A stretch of DNA of 64,000 bases from Dicyema japonicum (GCA_011109175.1 RDEW01000003.1:1422429-1486428); one strand, 5' to 3'. Shown: positions 45,430 to 58,145, numbered from the stretch's first letter. Numbers and translations are program-made. The notes: generated from the letters alone by a model not told the origin.

Positions 45430-45687
45430 TCAGGTTTTCAAATTTTCCGTATTGAGGTATAGTCGACCATTAATGACAATAAATTTCTCGGATTTTTTCA
45501 TTAATTTGTATTTCGCCTGTCTTGAAGATGTCTGTAAAAAATCACCATTTAGAATGCTCACGATGAATTGATATTCTATAATATTTTTGACAAAGCCTAT
45601 TATTATCATATAAAGAGATAAACATTTTATAGGGCACATGTTGAATATTTGTGAATAACGGCAAAATATATTATGTATGTCCGACAC
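45430..45687 (-). pseudogene. Fragment resembling the N-terminal side of a Ginger/KRBA2 integrase
   Basis: The frame ends KYKLMKKSEKFIVINGRLYL, which resembles the segment just ahead of the HHCC zinc-binding domain in KRBA2-like and Gypsy-type integrases. The domain itself is absent downstream. Weak evidence. Confidence 0.3.
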
Positions 45688-46345
45688 GATTAAAAATGAT
45701 CAAAGCCACATTAAGTATGACATCTGGCATGTGGCTTGACAGTGATTGACAGGTAACATGTAACCAGTGTGGGACGCGTCATCACCACGGGACGCGACAT
45801 AATAATTTGGTTCAGAATGTTCAGGAAAGGTTTTCTATAATTGTTAGCCGGAGCACAATGGACAGATGTTTAATGGATTTCCATTGTACATTGGAAAACT
45901 GGGGCTGTTATCCTTGAGAGGCTAAATACAGATGTAAATATGCTCATTCAATAATTTGCCTTTAATTGTTGATGATTGTCAATTTATTTTTATTGATGAG
46001 TTCGAATTTTCAGTATCCTAAGACCAAAACGAGGAAGAGTTGATTCAGGATCTTCTGCCTACATTCCTGTAGGGGGCATGTGTCGTTGCATCAATATGGT
46101 ATGCTTAACAACCATATTAATGGAATACTTCTTAATATGGAAGATTTTAACATTTTTCCAGAATCCTTAAAAATCTTTGTTCTAAAAATTAAAGCGTGAT
46201 CTTTATTTTTAATAATGCCCCCATTCATCTTTATACGGGCATTAAAGAATTGATTGAAATAGCAAATCTCCGTGACCTAAAACATTCTCTAAAAATTAAT
46301 TAAATAATCCAAAAAAATAATTATATTCAATTAAGATGGATAAAA
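45688..46345. other. No gene seen
   Basis: AT-rich sequence between transposon debris and the PPAN stop codon; nothing recognised. Confidence 0.4.
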
Positions 46346-47153
46346 TTATAAAGTAAATAAAACATGTCCGTCACATATTCCACTTTGAATTTTAACCAAT
46401 TTGAGAGATAATCGAGGACCAATCTCCTCCAATAGAACAGTCCTCTTCTCCTCAAGTTTTTCACTTTCAACCAAATCGGCCATTTCTTTTAATTGAGACA
46501 AATCAGGTGGAAGTCTTCGAGACAACAAAGAATCCACTGTGCCTCCCAATTTAGGAGTAGCCCCCTCAATGAGACTCTTCATTCTGATAGAATAATGTCG
46601 TAATTGGAAGACATCATCACAATAACAGACTGTCACACAACGCTTTATATTGTTAGATTCTACTTCCACCGCTGGAAATAGACCTTCCAATAATTTGATA
46701 ATCAACGTACCCACACGATCACCCACTTTCGATATATTTTTGAGAATTAAGAGAGGAGACATCACAAAGTCATATTTATTAAGCCCTTCCTTGGTTATAT
46801 TATCAGCATTTGTGACATTGAATGTAATAGTCGGTCCATGTGGGAGTTTAATGAGATTGAGTGTGAGTACGTCAGTCTGATTCAGAGTTATTAAATGAGT
46901 TAGCTCGGAGTCCTCAATCAGAGGTTGAAGGGAGTCTCCATAGTTGGAGTTAATACGGTGCGATGTGTTTGGCCTAATCATACTTCGAATGCTCTTTGTT
47001 AGTCTTGTAAGATTCACTGAACGAAGTCCAATGTTCACAACCATACAATAAGGTAATTTCACGTTTTCCTTTTCTGCTTTGCTTTTGGCTCTGTTACGTC
47101 TTGTTAATTTTCCCTAAATTATATTTTATATTTACTCTTCGTTTCTTCCCCAT
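46346..47153 (-). CDS. PPAN: PPAN/Peter Pan, Brix-domain ribosome biogenesis protein
   Basis: Needed for 60S subunit assembly in the nucleolus. ATG 47153 encodes MGKKRR, a 22-nt intron occupies 47114-47135, and exon 2 continues GKLTRRNRAKSKAEKENVKL. The Brix domain shows KSIRSMIRPNTS, THLITLNQTDVLTLNLIKLP, HGPTITFNVTNADNI, SPLLILKNIS, LFPAVEV, RHYSIRMK, LPPDLSQLKEMADL and the closing EIGPRLSLKLVKIQSG. The stop at 46346 comes soon after the Brix core, so the long basic C-terminal tail of vertebrate PPAN is lacking. It is divergent from the COMM gene, with 94 bp between the start codons. Confidence 0.93.
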
Positions 47154-47247
47154 CTCACAAACTATCCACGTTTATTAATAATTTTATTTTAAGGTTTAAT
47201 TTTTAAAATTAATATTTAAATAAATAAATAATAAATATTTAATATTA
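47154..47247. promoter_or_regulatory. 94-bp divergent intergenic region
   Basis: The only sequence between the start codons of PPAN and the COMM gene. It is almost pure A/T and has no recognisable conserved box. Both promoters or 5' leaders must lie here or within the genes. Confidence 0.5.
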
Positions 47248-47619
47248 ATGGAAGATCGTTGTGATACTAAAAAAAGTGGTAAATATTAAAAAATATAATT
47301 ATCAGTGGGAGATGACTCAATTGGCAAGACTGAACAACTAATTAGCGATGAAATGTTAAAATCACTTGAAAATAATAGTCTGGAGTTTAAATATATGGAT
47401 TGGCGGTTTAATGTGGAGGTCATAAGTTATATCTATTAATAGGTTGGTAGTAGAAGTTGTATGAGTAATATACGCCCCACGTGTCTAATTAATATTTGCC
47501 TTAGTAAATATAATTTCTCAAATGTGACTGAAAGATTGGAAATTGACTGTGGAATGTTGACCAGACTTACTAAATCATTAGAAGAGGCTAACAAACTATT
47601 ACAGTTTAATAAATACTAA
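47248..47619 (+). CDS. COMM-domain protein
   Basis: COMMD proteins form the Commander complex in endosomal recycling. ATG 47248 begins MEDRCDTKKS. Introns at 47279-47305 (27 nt) and 47419-47442 (24 nt) give a continuous frame with YMDWRFNVEVGSRSCMSNIR, PTCLINICLSKYNFSN and LEIDCGMLTRLTKSLEEANK, the conserved W-x-x-x-V, SR-S, P and final helix of a COMM domain. Wording is closest to COMMD2. At 106 residues the protein is almost only a COMM domain, as in COMMD6; an N-terminal helical domain is missing. Confidence 0.75.
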
Positions 47620-47639
47620 GTTGTGGTTATATTTTATAA

Positions 47640-50269
47640 CATTAGTTAGTTAAATGCACTCCCGCGTTACCCATAATCATATGAATACTAAAGGTTCCGC
47701 TTTTGCCGTGCTCTTCACTATTCGTTCAACCAGTTCTCTCAATGAACTTTCCTCTTCGCACGTCTCTGCTGTTCATCATGTCGTCCGCAGTCCTCTAACG
47801 TTGATATATTATCAGACTTAACATGAGATCTAATAGTTTCTGATAAATTAAGTATCCTTTATACAAGTTATCCTAGCGGGTGGTGGACTTGATTTTCATC
47901 TGGTTACTTGGTCGAAAGGTTTCTCGACCATTTCGCAGTTCCTTCTATCCATACTTTCGATAACGTGACGTCATGTGACCCACTTGTTTCATAAAGCACC
48001 CAGTACTAGGGAGACATCAAAAATATCATTTAGAACATTCCCCTGAAGATCTTCACAGCTGTATTTTAGATTGACTTGTCTCTTTACGACGACGGCTGAG
48101 GAAACTGATCGCATTTAATTAGTCGTTGACTTGCGTGGGCTCGAGGGAGGAACATAGTGTTAATTGAAGTCTCTGTTGGATAGTGCCTGAATCACGTGAG
48201 TAGTTAGTTTGGTGTTACCGTATTCGAAATTCAAACCAAAAATAGAAGACACTAAGATCTCTTTTTTTACTTAAATCCAAAACTAGCACATGCATTGAGA
48301 AAACTCTTAAGAGTGATTGAACACAAACATGGAATCAAGGTGTCTAACGAAAAGTTCATCTTTGCCTCCAACCAACATGTTGAACTGATATGTGTAGTTC
48401 AAGAACATCACTTCCGATGTGAAAAGAGGAGATACGACTGTTTCGGATGTGGAGAGAGGGGATAAAAATGTGTTGAAAGTTAATTCCTCTGGGGAGGGGG
48501 ACTTCCATCAATTCGGATAAATAGTCTAAATATATGCAATGAGTATCGAACCATTCTTGACTTCTTCACTTGACTTTTCATGAATGACATGAAAGCGAAA
48601 AAGTAAATTTGAGACATTTCAGATAAAACCCCGAGGCTTACCATCCATGCGCGTTAATAAGTACCATGGTTCATGTGAAATTGTTAGATAAAATCTTGAG
48701 CAAACAATCCACCGATCCGTTGTATCCTGTTTTTTTGACAGGACTTGCTTATTAGAGCTAGGATAAGTCAGTACATCAACATAATCTCTAATGAAATGTT
48801 TTCCTTATAAATACTTAGTTTCATTTACTCCACTAAGGTAAATAACCACCGGTTCTACCGTCTTTGGACAGTTTTCCTAATAAACCATATTAATAATTGG
48901 GAGTGGTTACTTTTCTTTTTTTCTCGGCGTGTCCAGAAATTCAATATTAAGAATTTTCCCATCATTTTTGATATTGATTGACTAACCTTGAGACAATTCC
49001 TTAGATTGCAGTTGTCTTTTGGGATTGCGGTTGTCCGCGGAAACGCTTACTCCGTAATGTCAGCAGCCGCTCTCACCCATTGTTAATAAATAATATTTTA
49101 TTTTTAAATAAATGAATTGGCATTCCTTAGATGTAGAAATTGTTGGGTCTATAAAGTTTACTAACAGTATCCGTCAATAAAGTCAAAAAATTGACGGGGA
49201 TGGAAAAAAAATCCATGTAGTTTCGAGTTAAAAACCTCGTTATTGTGCACAAAATCCATAGTTTTCACATATCTACGACGCTACTGGGTTTAACCAGATC
49301 GTCTAAAAACGGTAAGTATTGAGTGTCTAGTGAAAAAAAAACAATTATTATTTCAAAATTGGTAAAATATAATTTTTAGGTCAATTTTTATTGATTTTAT
49401 TTTCCTGATTTTTATTTCAATCAAACACATTGTCGCATGGTCCTTGAATTGATTGTTTAATAAGAGGTCATTGAAGAGGTTAAGTCTGCTGTAGAAAAAA
49501 TTTTTGGGAATTTTTATTGACTAGAAATTGGATCCTTATGCGGCATATTTTTAACTGCAAAAAACAGTTTTTATTTAATCATTCGTTTTGTAAACATCTC
49601 AAAGTAACAGGTTTATAATTTATTACTAAACAACTTGAAGGAGCGGCCTAGGGCCAGCTTGATAGCATTTTCTGAGAAAATCTTTGTGAAAGAGATGAGG
49701 GTTTTTTAGTTGATAAGAAAATAGCATTTAATTTTTGTTACGAGGAGGTTACCCACATCGAAATCTTGATGGTAGCAAGCTTCCTACATGTTAGTTAGGT
49801 CGGGGTAACTAACTATACAACATATGTTAATATTCTACAAATATCAGTTTTCTTGTCCCATCTATCAACTCCAGGATCTCCAGGATATTAAAGTTATGCT
49901 AAATCCGATATTCCTTTGCATAAGTTGAAAAGCTTGCAAGACTTGTTTGGAGAATTGTATATCATCTTACGTCCCCCTACGCTTGCCGATAAAGTGTAGA
50001 AAATATATATTAAAGACACTTGACAGAGTGAGTTAATGAGGTTTTACTTAACTTTATTATCGAGATAAAAAAGCTTTTTTTCGTATTAGGGGACGGAAAA
50101 ATAAAAAATCACATATCAAAAAAAAATTTTGACTCAAAAAAATAATTTTAGTATCACGTCTTCTGCGGCTTTCAAAAAACTATGTGAATTTATTTTCACC
50201 GCTATAGTCATTCAAAGATGACATAGTTTTCTCTCCTTAGTTTTCTTATACGGGTACGAGGATTCATAT
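47640..50269. other. No gene seen; old dispersed repeat near 47960-48130
   Basis: 47965-48060 is related to 33430-33640 (GTGACGTCATGTGACCCAC). The rest, 2.1 kb, shows no recognised coding sequence or structure. Confidence 0.45.
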
Positions 50270-50345
50270 CGATTATTTATTTAACATCCAAGACCACGGT
50301 AGAACCAAACTAATTATCACGTGATCCCGATGCGTTCTATTAGAG
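50270..50345 (-). repeat. LINE 3' end
   Basis: On the minus strand GGGATCACGTGATAATTAG and CTACCGTGGTCTTGGATG precede an AATAAATAA tail, the same terminus as at 7830-7915. It abuts the next LINE. Confidence 0.65.
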
Positions 50346-50349
50346 ATCT

Positions 50350-51815
50350 CATTTTGGGCGGATGACATCTTCTTACCTCTCCTTATGTTCCTCATCAATG
50401 TTTCCCCTCATCAACTGGACTGTAAAATATGAACTAAAAAGTGATCACGACCCTATTATGATGAAAATCAACACTGCAAATAAATTTATCAGACAGAATT
50501 CCACTTTTTTAAATTTTGAAAGCGCAGATTGGTCCAACTTCTTCTAATTACATCGACACCAATATGGAAGTATTTTACACATTGGTATTCTCATCAATTG
50601 ACCACATGATCAAAACTTTCACGGACATTATACTCCAAGCAAGAAAACTATTTATTCCAATGGGATGCCATCAAACAAGGAATACCTAATAAAAACACTT
50701 ATCAGAGAAAGAAATAAATTAAAGAAGCAAAAGGAATTATCAAATGACGATTTCCAAAAAATGAAATCCTTGTTTCCCGGACGCTGCTTATAGAGAAAAT
50801 TTCTAACACTCTTATAAATCCAAACATTAAAAGATGGCTGTCGAACTTTTTAAGTGGAAGAAGAGGACAAGTGATGTCAGACAACAGAAAATCTAAATCC
50901 CGTTTATTGCCGAATGGTGTCCCTCAAGGTTCACCTCTCTCTCCCCTGCTCTTCAACCTGTACATTAATGACCTTCCCACCAACGACGATCCCGATACAT
51001 TAATACTCTCATACGCAGATGACATTGTTCTTTCAACGAGAGACTCTAACTATGAGAAGGCAGGGATAAAACTTCAAAGTTATATTAGTATGCTGGAACA
51101 TTGGCTCACATCAAATCGACTGGAAGTTTCTACAGGAAAGTCGTTTATAACAATTTTCTCTACATATAGAAGATCATTATACTCTCCCAAAATCAAATTG
51201 TTTGGATATGAAATTCCTATGAATAAGTCTCCAACAATACTAGGATTAAAGTTGGATACTCTCCTGACATTCGGCCAACATGTCAATGACGTTATTACCA
51301 AAGTCAGGAGGAGGACTAACATATTGAAAATTTTGTTCCGATCACCAATGAATTTACCGGACCATCGGGCACAACACCTTCTTACTACAGAAAATTTGCA
51401 GACAATACAGACTGCCAGTAATCGAATATGCATGTCCCTCCTGGAGCTCGATGATTTCTGAATAGTCGTATCAAAAATTAGAAGCCGCACAACTTGCTGC
51501 CTTGAAAATAATAAATAAGAAAACTGTGGATAACGTATTGAATGTTAAAGAACACCTAAGGTGGAGAGTGATGTCATTTCTACAGTGGGCAATAAAAACC
51601 GGCTGTCCGCTTTCACTCTATATCTGACTATCTAGAAAATGCGGGAAATCTATGGAGAATGAGACCGTCCCCGTTTCTACCAATTCTGTTGGATCTTCGA
51701 GGACCCCGAACGAGAGCCAGAACCCGGAAAACTGGGATCACTTAGTTAGTAGTTAACTTTTAACTTTTTCTTTCTATTTTCTAATCCGGTGATCTTGGGG
51801 TAAAAAAAAGAAAAA
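50350..51815 (+). mobile_element. Jockey-type LINE with internal deletion
   Basis: The end of the endonuclease (KSDHDPIMMKIN, FLNFESADWSNF) is followed, with only about 200 bp between, by NPNIKRWLSNFLSGRRGQV and LLPNGVPQGSPLSPLLFNLY. So RT domains 1-3 are missing. The catalytic box is SYADDIVLS at about 51010, and the thumb has PTILGLKLDTLLTFGQHV. The 3' end has GGGATCACTTAGTTAGTAG and GTGATCTTGGGGTAAAAAAA, as in the LINE at 33725. Inactive. Confidence 0.85.
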
Positions 51816-52922
51816 AAAGACACATCACCACATTGTCAGGGACGAGAAGATACCAGCATAGTCCCAGATAGACAACATAGTGTGCAGGTAAGTGCAAAAG
51901 AGATTGCTAGTTGACTTCTGATCCTATAGCAATCATGTGACCTCATCGGATAGCAGAATAGTTGAAATTACTTGGAGATGTATCCCCAACATAATGATAG
52001 AAATCAGTCACAATGATCATGAAGCTTGCAGTCACCATGATCCTAAATACTGGCATTCTCTGACACTCAATGACATTAAAAATTCAGACAACTGTGGTCA
52101 ATATAGGGTTGCCCCACCATTAGCGTCACTTCCCCGGCCAAACATATATTTTTCCTTATCCCAATGTTAATGATCAGAAAGTTACGCTAATGGTCGGGAG
52201 AGAGACTCCTCGGTAACTCATGCGATTTAAATAAAAGAGACTAGGGATTACTCCGCCCAATCACTCAGCATCAGTTGAAGATTATGTGACATAAATTCTA
52301 ATAGCATATTGGATGAGATAGAAGTTTATTGCAGAATCCCACGTGCACTTTCACTATAATTAACGCTTCAAATTCACTCTAATTAATGAATCGGTCACTT
52401 TTGATGAAAGAGAAAAAAAATCATGACCAAATTGGACCAAACTTGGAGATTGAACAAAGATTTCATGTCGAATTAATGATTCTTATAAAACATCAATAAA
52501 AAAATAACAGAATTTTTATAAGATCCATAATACTTATAGCTGCGCATGTGCAAAACATGAACTTTGTTTTTGGAGTAGGTCAACTTTTTCCAAGAACCTG
52601 AATGTTAACTAGGACTCTCAATAACTTCATGTTGTCCGCGTTTTTTTATTTTTTTTGTTTTCCTAGCCGTTTCGTAAAAAAATGGAATAGTTACCCCTGT
52701 TTTTCCGCGAAAGCGTCCTTCTTTGCAAACATAATAGCTTTCCATGGATCTCTTTTTCTAATATGTTTTCAATTTTTTTGTTACGTATGAGTAAAATTAT
52801 TAAAAATATATATAATTAAATCTTCTCATAATAAATACAGAAATAAAATTATTTAATTTTTTTTAATTTTTGATTGGTTAACCTAAATAACCTAATAAAG
52901 CCACATTATTACAATTATTCTA
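51816..52922. other. No gene; one hairpin element
   Basis: Carries the inverted repeat at 52114-52197. Otherwise AT-rich with no recognised gene. Confidence 0.4.
52114..52197. repeat. Inverted repeat, 22-bp arms
   Basis: Arms CCACCATTAGCGTCACTTCC (52114) and the reverse complement CCGACCATTAGCGTAACTTT (from 52197) flank a 40-bp spacer. A single similar arm occurs at 43614. It may be a very short MITE. Confidence 0.55.
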
Positions 52923-53868
52923 ATGGGTAAAGAAAGTGATCTCTCTTTTCTTGAGAGTTTTGCGTTGAGCGGAGTTGCAGCCGTTGTTTCAAAAACAGCA
53001 GCCGCTCCAATCGAGCGAATCAAACTTCAAGTTCAAAATCAGAGCGAAATGATCAAAGCAGGAAGACTATCTCACCCATATTCAGGGATCATTGATTGCA
53101 GTGTAAGGACCTACAATGCAGAGGGTACATGTTCGTTTTACGCCTTTGATAGGATTCTTATCGTTCTGGCGTGGAAATTTGGCTAATTGTCTGCGATATT
53201 TCCCAACCCAAGCTCTTAATTTTTGCTTTCCGTGATCAAATCAAAGCTGCTTTCAAATCAAGCAAGAATGAAAGCTATGGGCTGAAAGTTTCCAAGAATA
53301 TAGCCTCGGGTGGAGTCGCTGGAAGTCTTTCGTTGGCTTTTGTGTATTCCCTCGACTATGCTCGAACTCGACTGGCCAACGATAACAAGGCCACGACGAA
53401 GGGGCTCGCTGAACGACAATTCAACGGTCTGATTGACGTTTACAGAAAAACTATCAAGTCCGACGGGTTTATTGGCCTCTACCGGGGATTCGTGATCTCT
53501 TGTGTTGGAATCTTCATTTACAGAGGCTTTTATTTTGGCTTGTATGACACACTCAAGCCGTTTTTGCCTAATGAGAACTCGATCCTAATGAACTTCATTC
53601 TGGGGTACTTTGTAACTGTGACTGCTGGACTTATGTCGTACCCAATTGACACAGTTAGAAGGCGAATGATGATGACTTCAGGAGAGGCTGTGAAATACAA
53701 CGGATCGGTGGATTGTTTGCTCAAGATTATTCGCACAGATGGGAGTATGTCGTTAATGAAGGGGCTGGAGCCAATGTTCTTCGTGGGATTGCCGGTGCTG
53801 GTGTGCTTTCTGGGTTCGATAAGCTGAAGGAGGTGTACATCCAGTCAAGAATGAGATTCGTTGTTTAG
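52923..53868 (+). CDS. Mitochondrial ADP/ATP carrier
   Basis: Inner-membrane antiporter with three repeats of about 100 residues. ATG 52923 begins [31 protein letters not shown] is the first carrier signature. A 28-nt intron at 53125-53152 joins NAEG to [20 protein letters not shown]. Repeat 2 has [11 protein letters not shown] and [10 protein letters not shown]; repeat 3 has [17 protein letters not shown], with the RRRMMM hallmark of ADP/ATP carriers, and ends [20 protein letters not shown]. Two 1-nt indels break the frame: an extra T at 53220-53224 (before [11 protein letters not shown]) and a missing G at 53761-53764 (SLMKGAGANVL). Both are in homopolymers and the rest is highly conserved, so they are probably assembly errors. 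Confidence 0.92.
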
Positions 53869-55140
53869 AGTTCTCTATTAATTCTACCATTAATACTACT
53901 AATGACAATATCCTGTTTTAATCACTTCACTTGTTTAGTGGACTATTTGTTACTATAGGAATCATGAGGTCAATCTGATGGGATTGGTTATTAGTGACGT
54001 AATTTTTGTTAACCAAGCTATTTATTACCTTAAATTGGTAGTTTTGTTATTTAGGCTACTGTAGCTAATTACGTCATTATCTCTAGTGCATGACGTTAAT
54101 TTACGTGGATATTGATTGTTTAAAAAATAAGTTTTAATGAATGATGCTTTACCCATATTTGTTGTTATGCATATCTTTAGATTAACTCCCAACCGAAATT
54201 TTAGGGATTCTAGGAACCAAATCGCTTATTTTTATACCTGTCATGGGTCGATGATAGCAAAAAAGGAGGGACAACCGAGAAGACTGATAGAACGCATTTC
54301 CTTATGAATCGTAAGAGGGAATGTGTTCTCAGTTGCGAAAGCTGCTTACTAATTTATAACTTTGGGATTGGAGTATTGGACACAGATGATACTACGATCT
54401 AGGACCACACATATAAATTATACATTGCACGATTTTATGGTTACTGCTACACATATAAATTATACTTTGCACGATTTCATTAATTATTTAATTGATGATT
54501 GACTCACCATAACAACTATCATAGGTCAAATTATATTAAATTGTAATGTACTTCATAATCCACAAAAGTAAAAGGTAAGAAAAATTATTTATTTTACCTT
54601 ATGAAATTGATGACCCAATTTATGAAGAACTAACATATTTTTAATGATTTAAAAATGTTAAAAGAACACTTAATTTACGGAGCTTGAATAACCATGCTGT
54701 TTCCTCTGAAGATAGTTATCAAAACACGCAGCCATTCAGTCTCACTTGGATCCATGGTGACCCTTGGGTTCATTGAGCCAATCATACGGACTAGATCGTC
54801 AGCTTGTGGGCCAAGTATTCTTGACGTCTCAACAGCAAATGGGACAAATAACTTACATATTTTAGAAAGAGAAAAATTAAAACGGCGAAACGCATGCAGG
54901 TAACTCCTCTTAAAGGCTAAGAGTAACTAAGAAATTGGCAATTTGAGCCACTTTATAAAATTTATAATCGTTGTTAGAAAAAAAACCGCAAATCAAAACA
55001 TTTAAAATCTGAAAGACCACAAAATAGTAAATTGGACATATAATTAGTTTTTTGGTCATTTAAGTTATTTAAAGCATTTAATTACGGCTTTAACGATACT
55101 CAAGAATGAATATTAGTTTCTCTTAAGATTTCATGTCTAT
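53869..55140. other. No gene seen; one local duplication
   Basis: A 40-bp unit with ACACATATAAATTATAC is duplicated at about 54407 and 54450. 54290-54350 is weakly related to 16880-16960. No recognised coding sequence. Confidence 0.4.
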
Positions 55141-55144
55141 ATTC

Positions 55145-55460
55145 CGGATGCGCAGTGTCATAAGTGCAAAAGGCCTGATGGCTCTGGTTCGAATCTCGCT
55201 GCTGTACATTCCGGATGAAGGTGCCACGCATCTACAATGCTTTGGCTTGACGAGTGACGCCGTCATCAGTGAAAATTTCACTAGGAACCGAATCGTCTAC
55301 AAAAGGACTCACACGCAACAAAAAAAGGAAGTGAAAAGCTTTTCTTGGCTCCTCCTCATTGATTAGATATCATAACTGTTCTTTACTTAAATAAAGTGTG
55401 TCCTCTCTGGGTGGAACTATAGGTAACACGGCTCTGCGTAAAGTGCAGAATTTATTTTAT
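55145..55460 (+). repeat. tRNA-derived SINE, family 1, diverged copy
   Basis: Has a B box (GGTTCGAATCTCGCTGCTG) and the body blocks GACGAGTGACGCCGTCATCA and ATAACTGTTCTTTACTTAAA. The A box is degraded. Confidence 0.85.
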
Positions 55461-56249
55461 GCCTATATTCTTACCAGTTAGTCGAAGGTTGAGGGGTGCA
55501 GCTATATTGCGCAGAATGTCTACTTAGTTTCATGTTGTATGAAAGGTCATGTCTTTTTTTCTTGAACTAGACCATTCCTTCCCGTTCTTCAGGTTCTGAA
55601 TGTAAGATATTGTAAAAACTCAGCTTCTGTGACAATAAGAACTTGATAAAATTTATTAGTCAGAAAATTTCAGGTATTTTTGAAAAATGATTAGAAAACC
55701 GCAATTAATGAAATTTATTTCACTATTTTCATCAAACGATCAAAAAATCAGTTTGCGGTTGAATGAAAATTCAATTTTTGAAAATAAATATTTTCCCTTT
55801 TCGAACGTCCAAAATACGAATCCGACGAGCATTTCAATATTTTTCAGTAAATTTTCGTGATATTGTGAACCTATTTTATTATTTTAATATTATCTGCATC
55901 ACTAACATGTGGTTATTCACGTGGACTCAAAAATATTTTTAAAAATAGTAATTTTAATATTTTCACAATTATTACGAATACTTGGAGACAGTGAGGACAT
56001 GAGGGTCATAGTGGGTATGGACATATTAATGGAACAATACTTCAACAATGAGAAAAGACCCCTTCTCCCCTTTAGAGGAAGCCGAGGGTCACTCTTCCTG
56101 TGGTCCTCAACAAGGATCTTAAGATGATTGTAAAGAAATCGAATTTATAGACGACCTTGAAGATATACGGCTGCATGCCGCTGACGGAGTCACTGGAGAC
56201 GTCTGGTGAAGAAGAATCATGTGGAGACCAACTTTCTTTTGGCCATGTT
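55461..56249. other. No gene seen
   Basis: 55515-55560 (AATGTCTACTTAGTTTCATG) resembles a stretch of the lectin gene near 13235-13275. The rest is AT-rich and unassigned. Confidence 0.4.
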
Positions 56250-56340
56250 AGTCGAAGATTGACGAGTGACGCTGTAATCAGTGATTCATAACTGGAAAAA
56301 AATTGTCTCAGGGACTCACACTTGTCAAACTGAAGCACCG
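56250..56340 (+). repeat. SINE family 1 fragment
   Basis: GACGAGTGACGCTGTAATCA and GGGACTCACACTTG match the middle of the SINE body. Confidence 0.55.
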
Positions 56341-56379
56341 GGTCCTTCCTCGACCCTGGCAATAACAACCTCTCAATAT

Positions 56380-57120
56380 AAGAAAAACAAGAATCCCTTA
56401 ATTTGGAAAAAACTGATACACCATATCCTGAATAAAATCAAACGAATAAACTTCCAGTCCTCCTGCCGGTCGCATCCATCATTTGTGCGTTGTCACGGGT
56501 GTTGGAAAACTGATCCATCTCAAGATCCGTCCTTTCGTAACTCTACCATCTTTTCTACACGGATTCCGCGAAGGACACCCAACAACAACCCATTTAACAA
56601 AACTGGTTCAATTTATTTCGGACCTCAAATCCACACAAAAGAACCGTGGTGGTCTCAGTGGATGTAGAAAGGCTTTTGACTCAGTATCCCTCAAGATCTT
56701 TAAGGCAAAATGTTTCATGACGTCGATCCACCCTAAATTCAAGTGGTGGTTGGCTAACTTCATCAACTCAATATGTTTCTCAGTGACCTCCTCTCCCGAA
56801 CTACCAAAAATTCAATTCTTTATCGTACGCAGATGATTTCGTGATTGCAGTGAAATATCAAAGAGTCGAGGAGGTCCGTGCAAGAGATATTAAACTTGAT
56901 GGGTATTTGGTTCTTGAAGAACCGCGTCAAAGTATCACCAGGAAAGTCACATGTAACGACGTTTACCTCATTACGAAAAAAGATACGGAGAACACCAGAA
57001 GTAAAATTATTTGATTTTCTGATCCCCAGTAAGAAGACCATTTCAATCCTTGGAGTCACACTGATCCCCTCCTTAAAAGAGGGAAGATCGATTGTCTCAC
57101 ATCTAAATACATGAAAGAAA
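56380..57120 (+). mobile_element. Jockey-type LINE fragment 1 of a tandem pair
   Basis: Frames in order show FLHGFREGHPTTTHLTKLVQ, CRKAFDSVSLKIFKAKCF and FKWWLANFI, a deletion, then the catalytic SYADDFVIAV near 56830 and VKVSPGKSHVTTFTSL, ISILGVTLIPSLKEG. It ends abruptly at about 57120, where a second element begins. Confidence 0.7.
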
Positions 57121-58145
57121 TTCAGAACAGACGGTTTAAACAAAAAACCCAGAAAGTCGATTGTCTGCTCAATCGACATCCAGAAAGCATTTGACTCAGT
57201 TCCGAGGAAGATCACCACCAACAAAATTTATTCGTCGAATATTGACGCAAATGTTAAGTTATGGTTGGGAACTTTCTTGAGCGGTCGCCGGGGCCGAGTA
57301 CGACAGGGTAATCGATGTTCCGCATCAAGAATATTACCAAATGGCGTTCCTCAGGGTTCCCCATTATCTCCTCTCTTATTCAATCTCATGACGAATGACC
57401 TACGAATTCCACAAAGTGACAACGACACATCACTCTCCTACGCGGATGATATAGTGTTGCATCGAAGGATGTGAGTATTATCGACGCGAAGATTACAGGA
57501 CAGCCTGAATAATCTGAGTATGTGGATTTATGGAAGCCAATTGAGAGCAAGTCGAAGAAGTCAATCTGACACTTTCAGTCAAACAGGAGACTGGGGAAAC
57601 TGTTAATTGGCGTCAAGTTAGGCAGGAAAACTATTCCGCAAAACAAAACCCAGAAGATCCTCGGAGTTACCTTCGACACTTCTTAACCTTTTCAACCCAT
57701 GTTGAAAGGGTGGTAACGGCTTGTATGAAGAAGATCAACTTCATGAAGGTTTTTTGGAACCTAAGAGACTCCAAAGACCTAAATGGATTGGATACCCTAT
57801 ACAGACAGTACATTGAAACTACAATTGGGTATGTATGCGCTGCTCAAGGGACAAACCTCGCCGCGACGATTCCTAAAGGTCCATAATATTCAGTCAAAGG
57901 CGGCGAAAATACTAAAGAAATCTTTTTGCAAGGAAATCCTGCCCAAAAGCTTTGAAAATATGGTTAATGCAGCTGGAACTATTTTCTGGCAAAGATTCAT
58001 CCGCGTGAACCCCGTCCTTATCGTAAATATGGTGGAAAGCAATCTGAACACCAGGAAAAGATGTGAAGACTTCTGAGGGAGGCCGGGATCACCTGAATTT
58101 TCTCATTCTAGCTATGAAGGTTTTGGTTAATAAATTTAATTTTAA
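57121..58145 (+). mobile_element. Jockey-type LINE fragment 2 of a tandem pair
   Basis: Starts inside RT domain 3 (CSIDIQKAFDSVPRKITTNK), then LWLGTFLSGRRGRVRQG, ILPNGVPQGSPLSPLLFNLM and SYADDIVLH near 57440. The thumb remnant is spread over other frames (HNIQSKAAKILKKSFCKEIL). The 3' end is GGCCGGGATCACCTGAATTT and GGTTTTGGTTAATAAATTTA. Confidence 0.75.
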
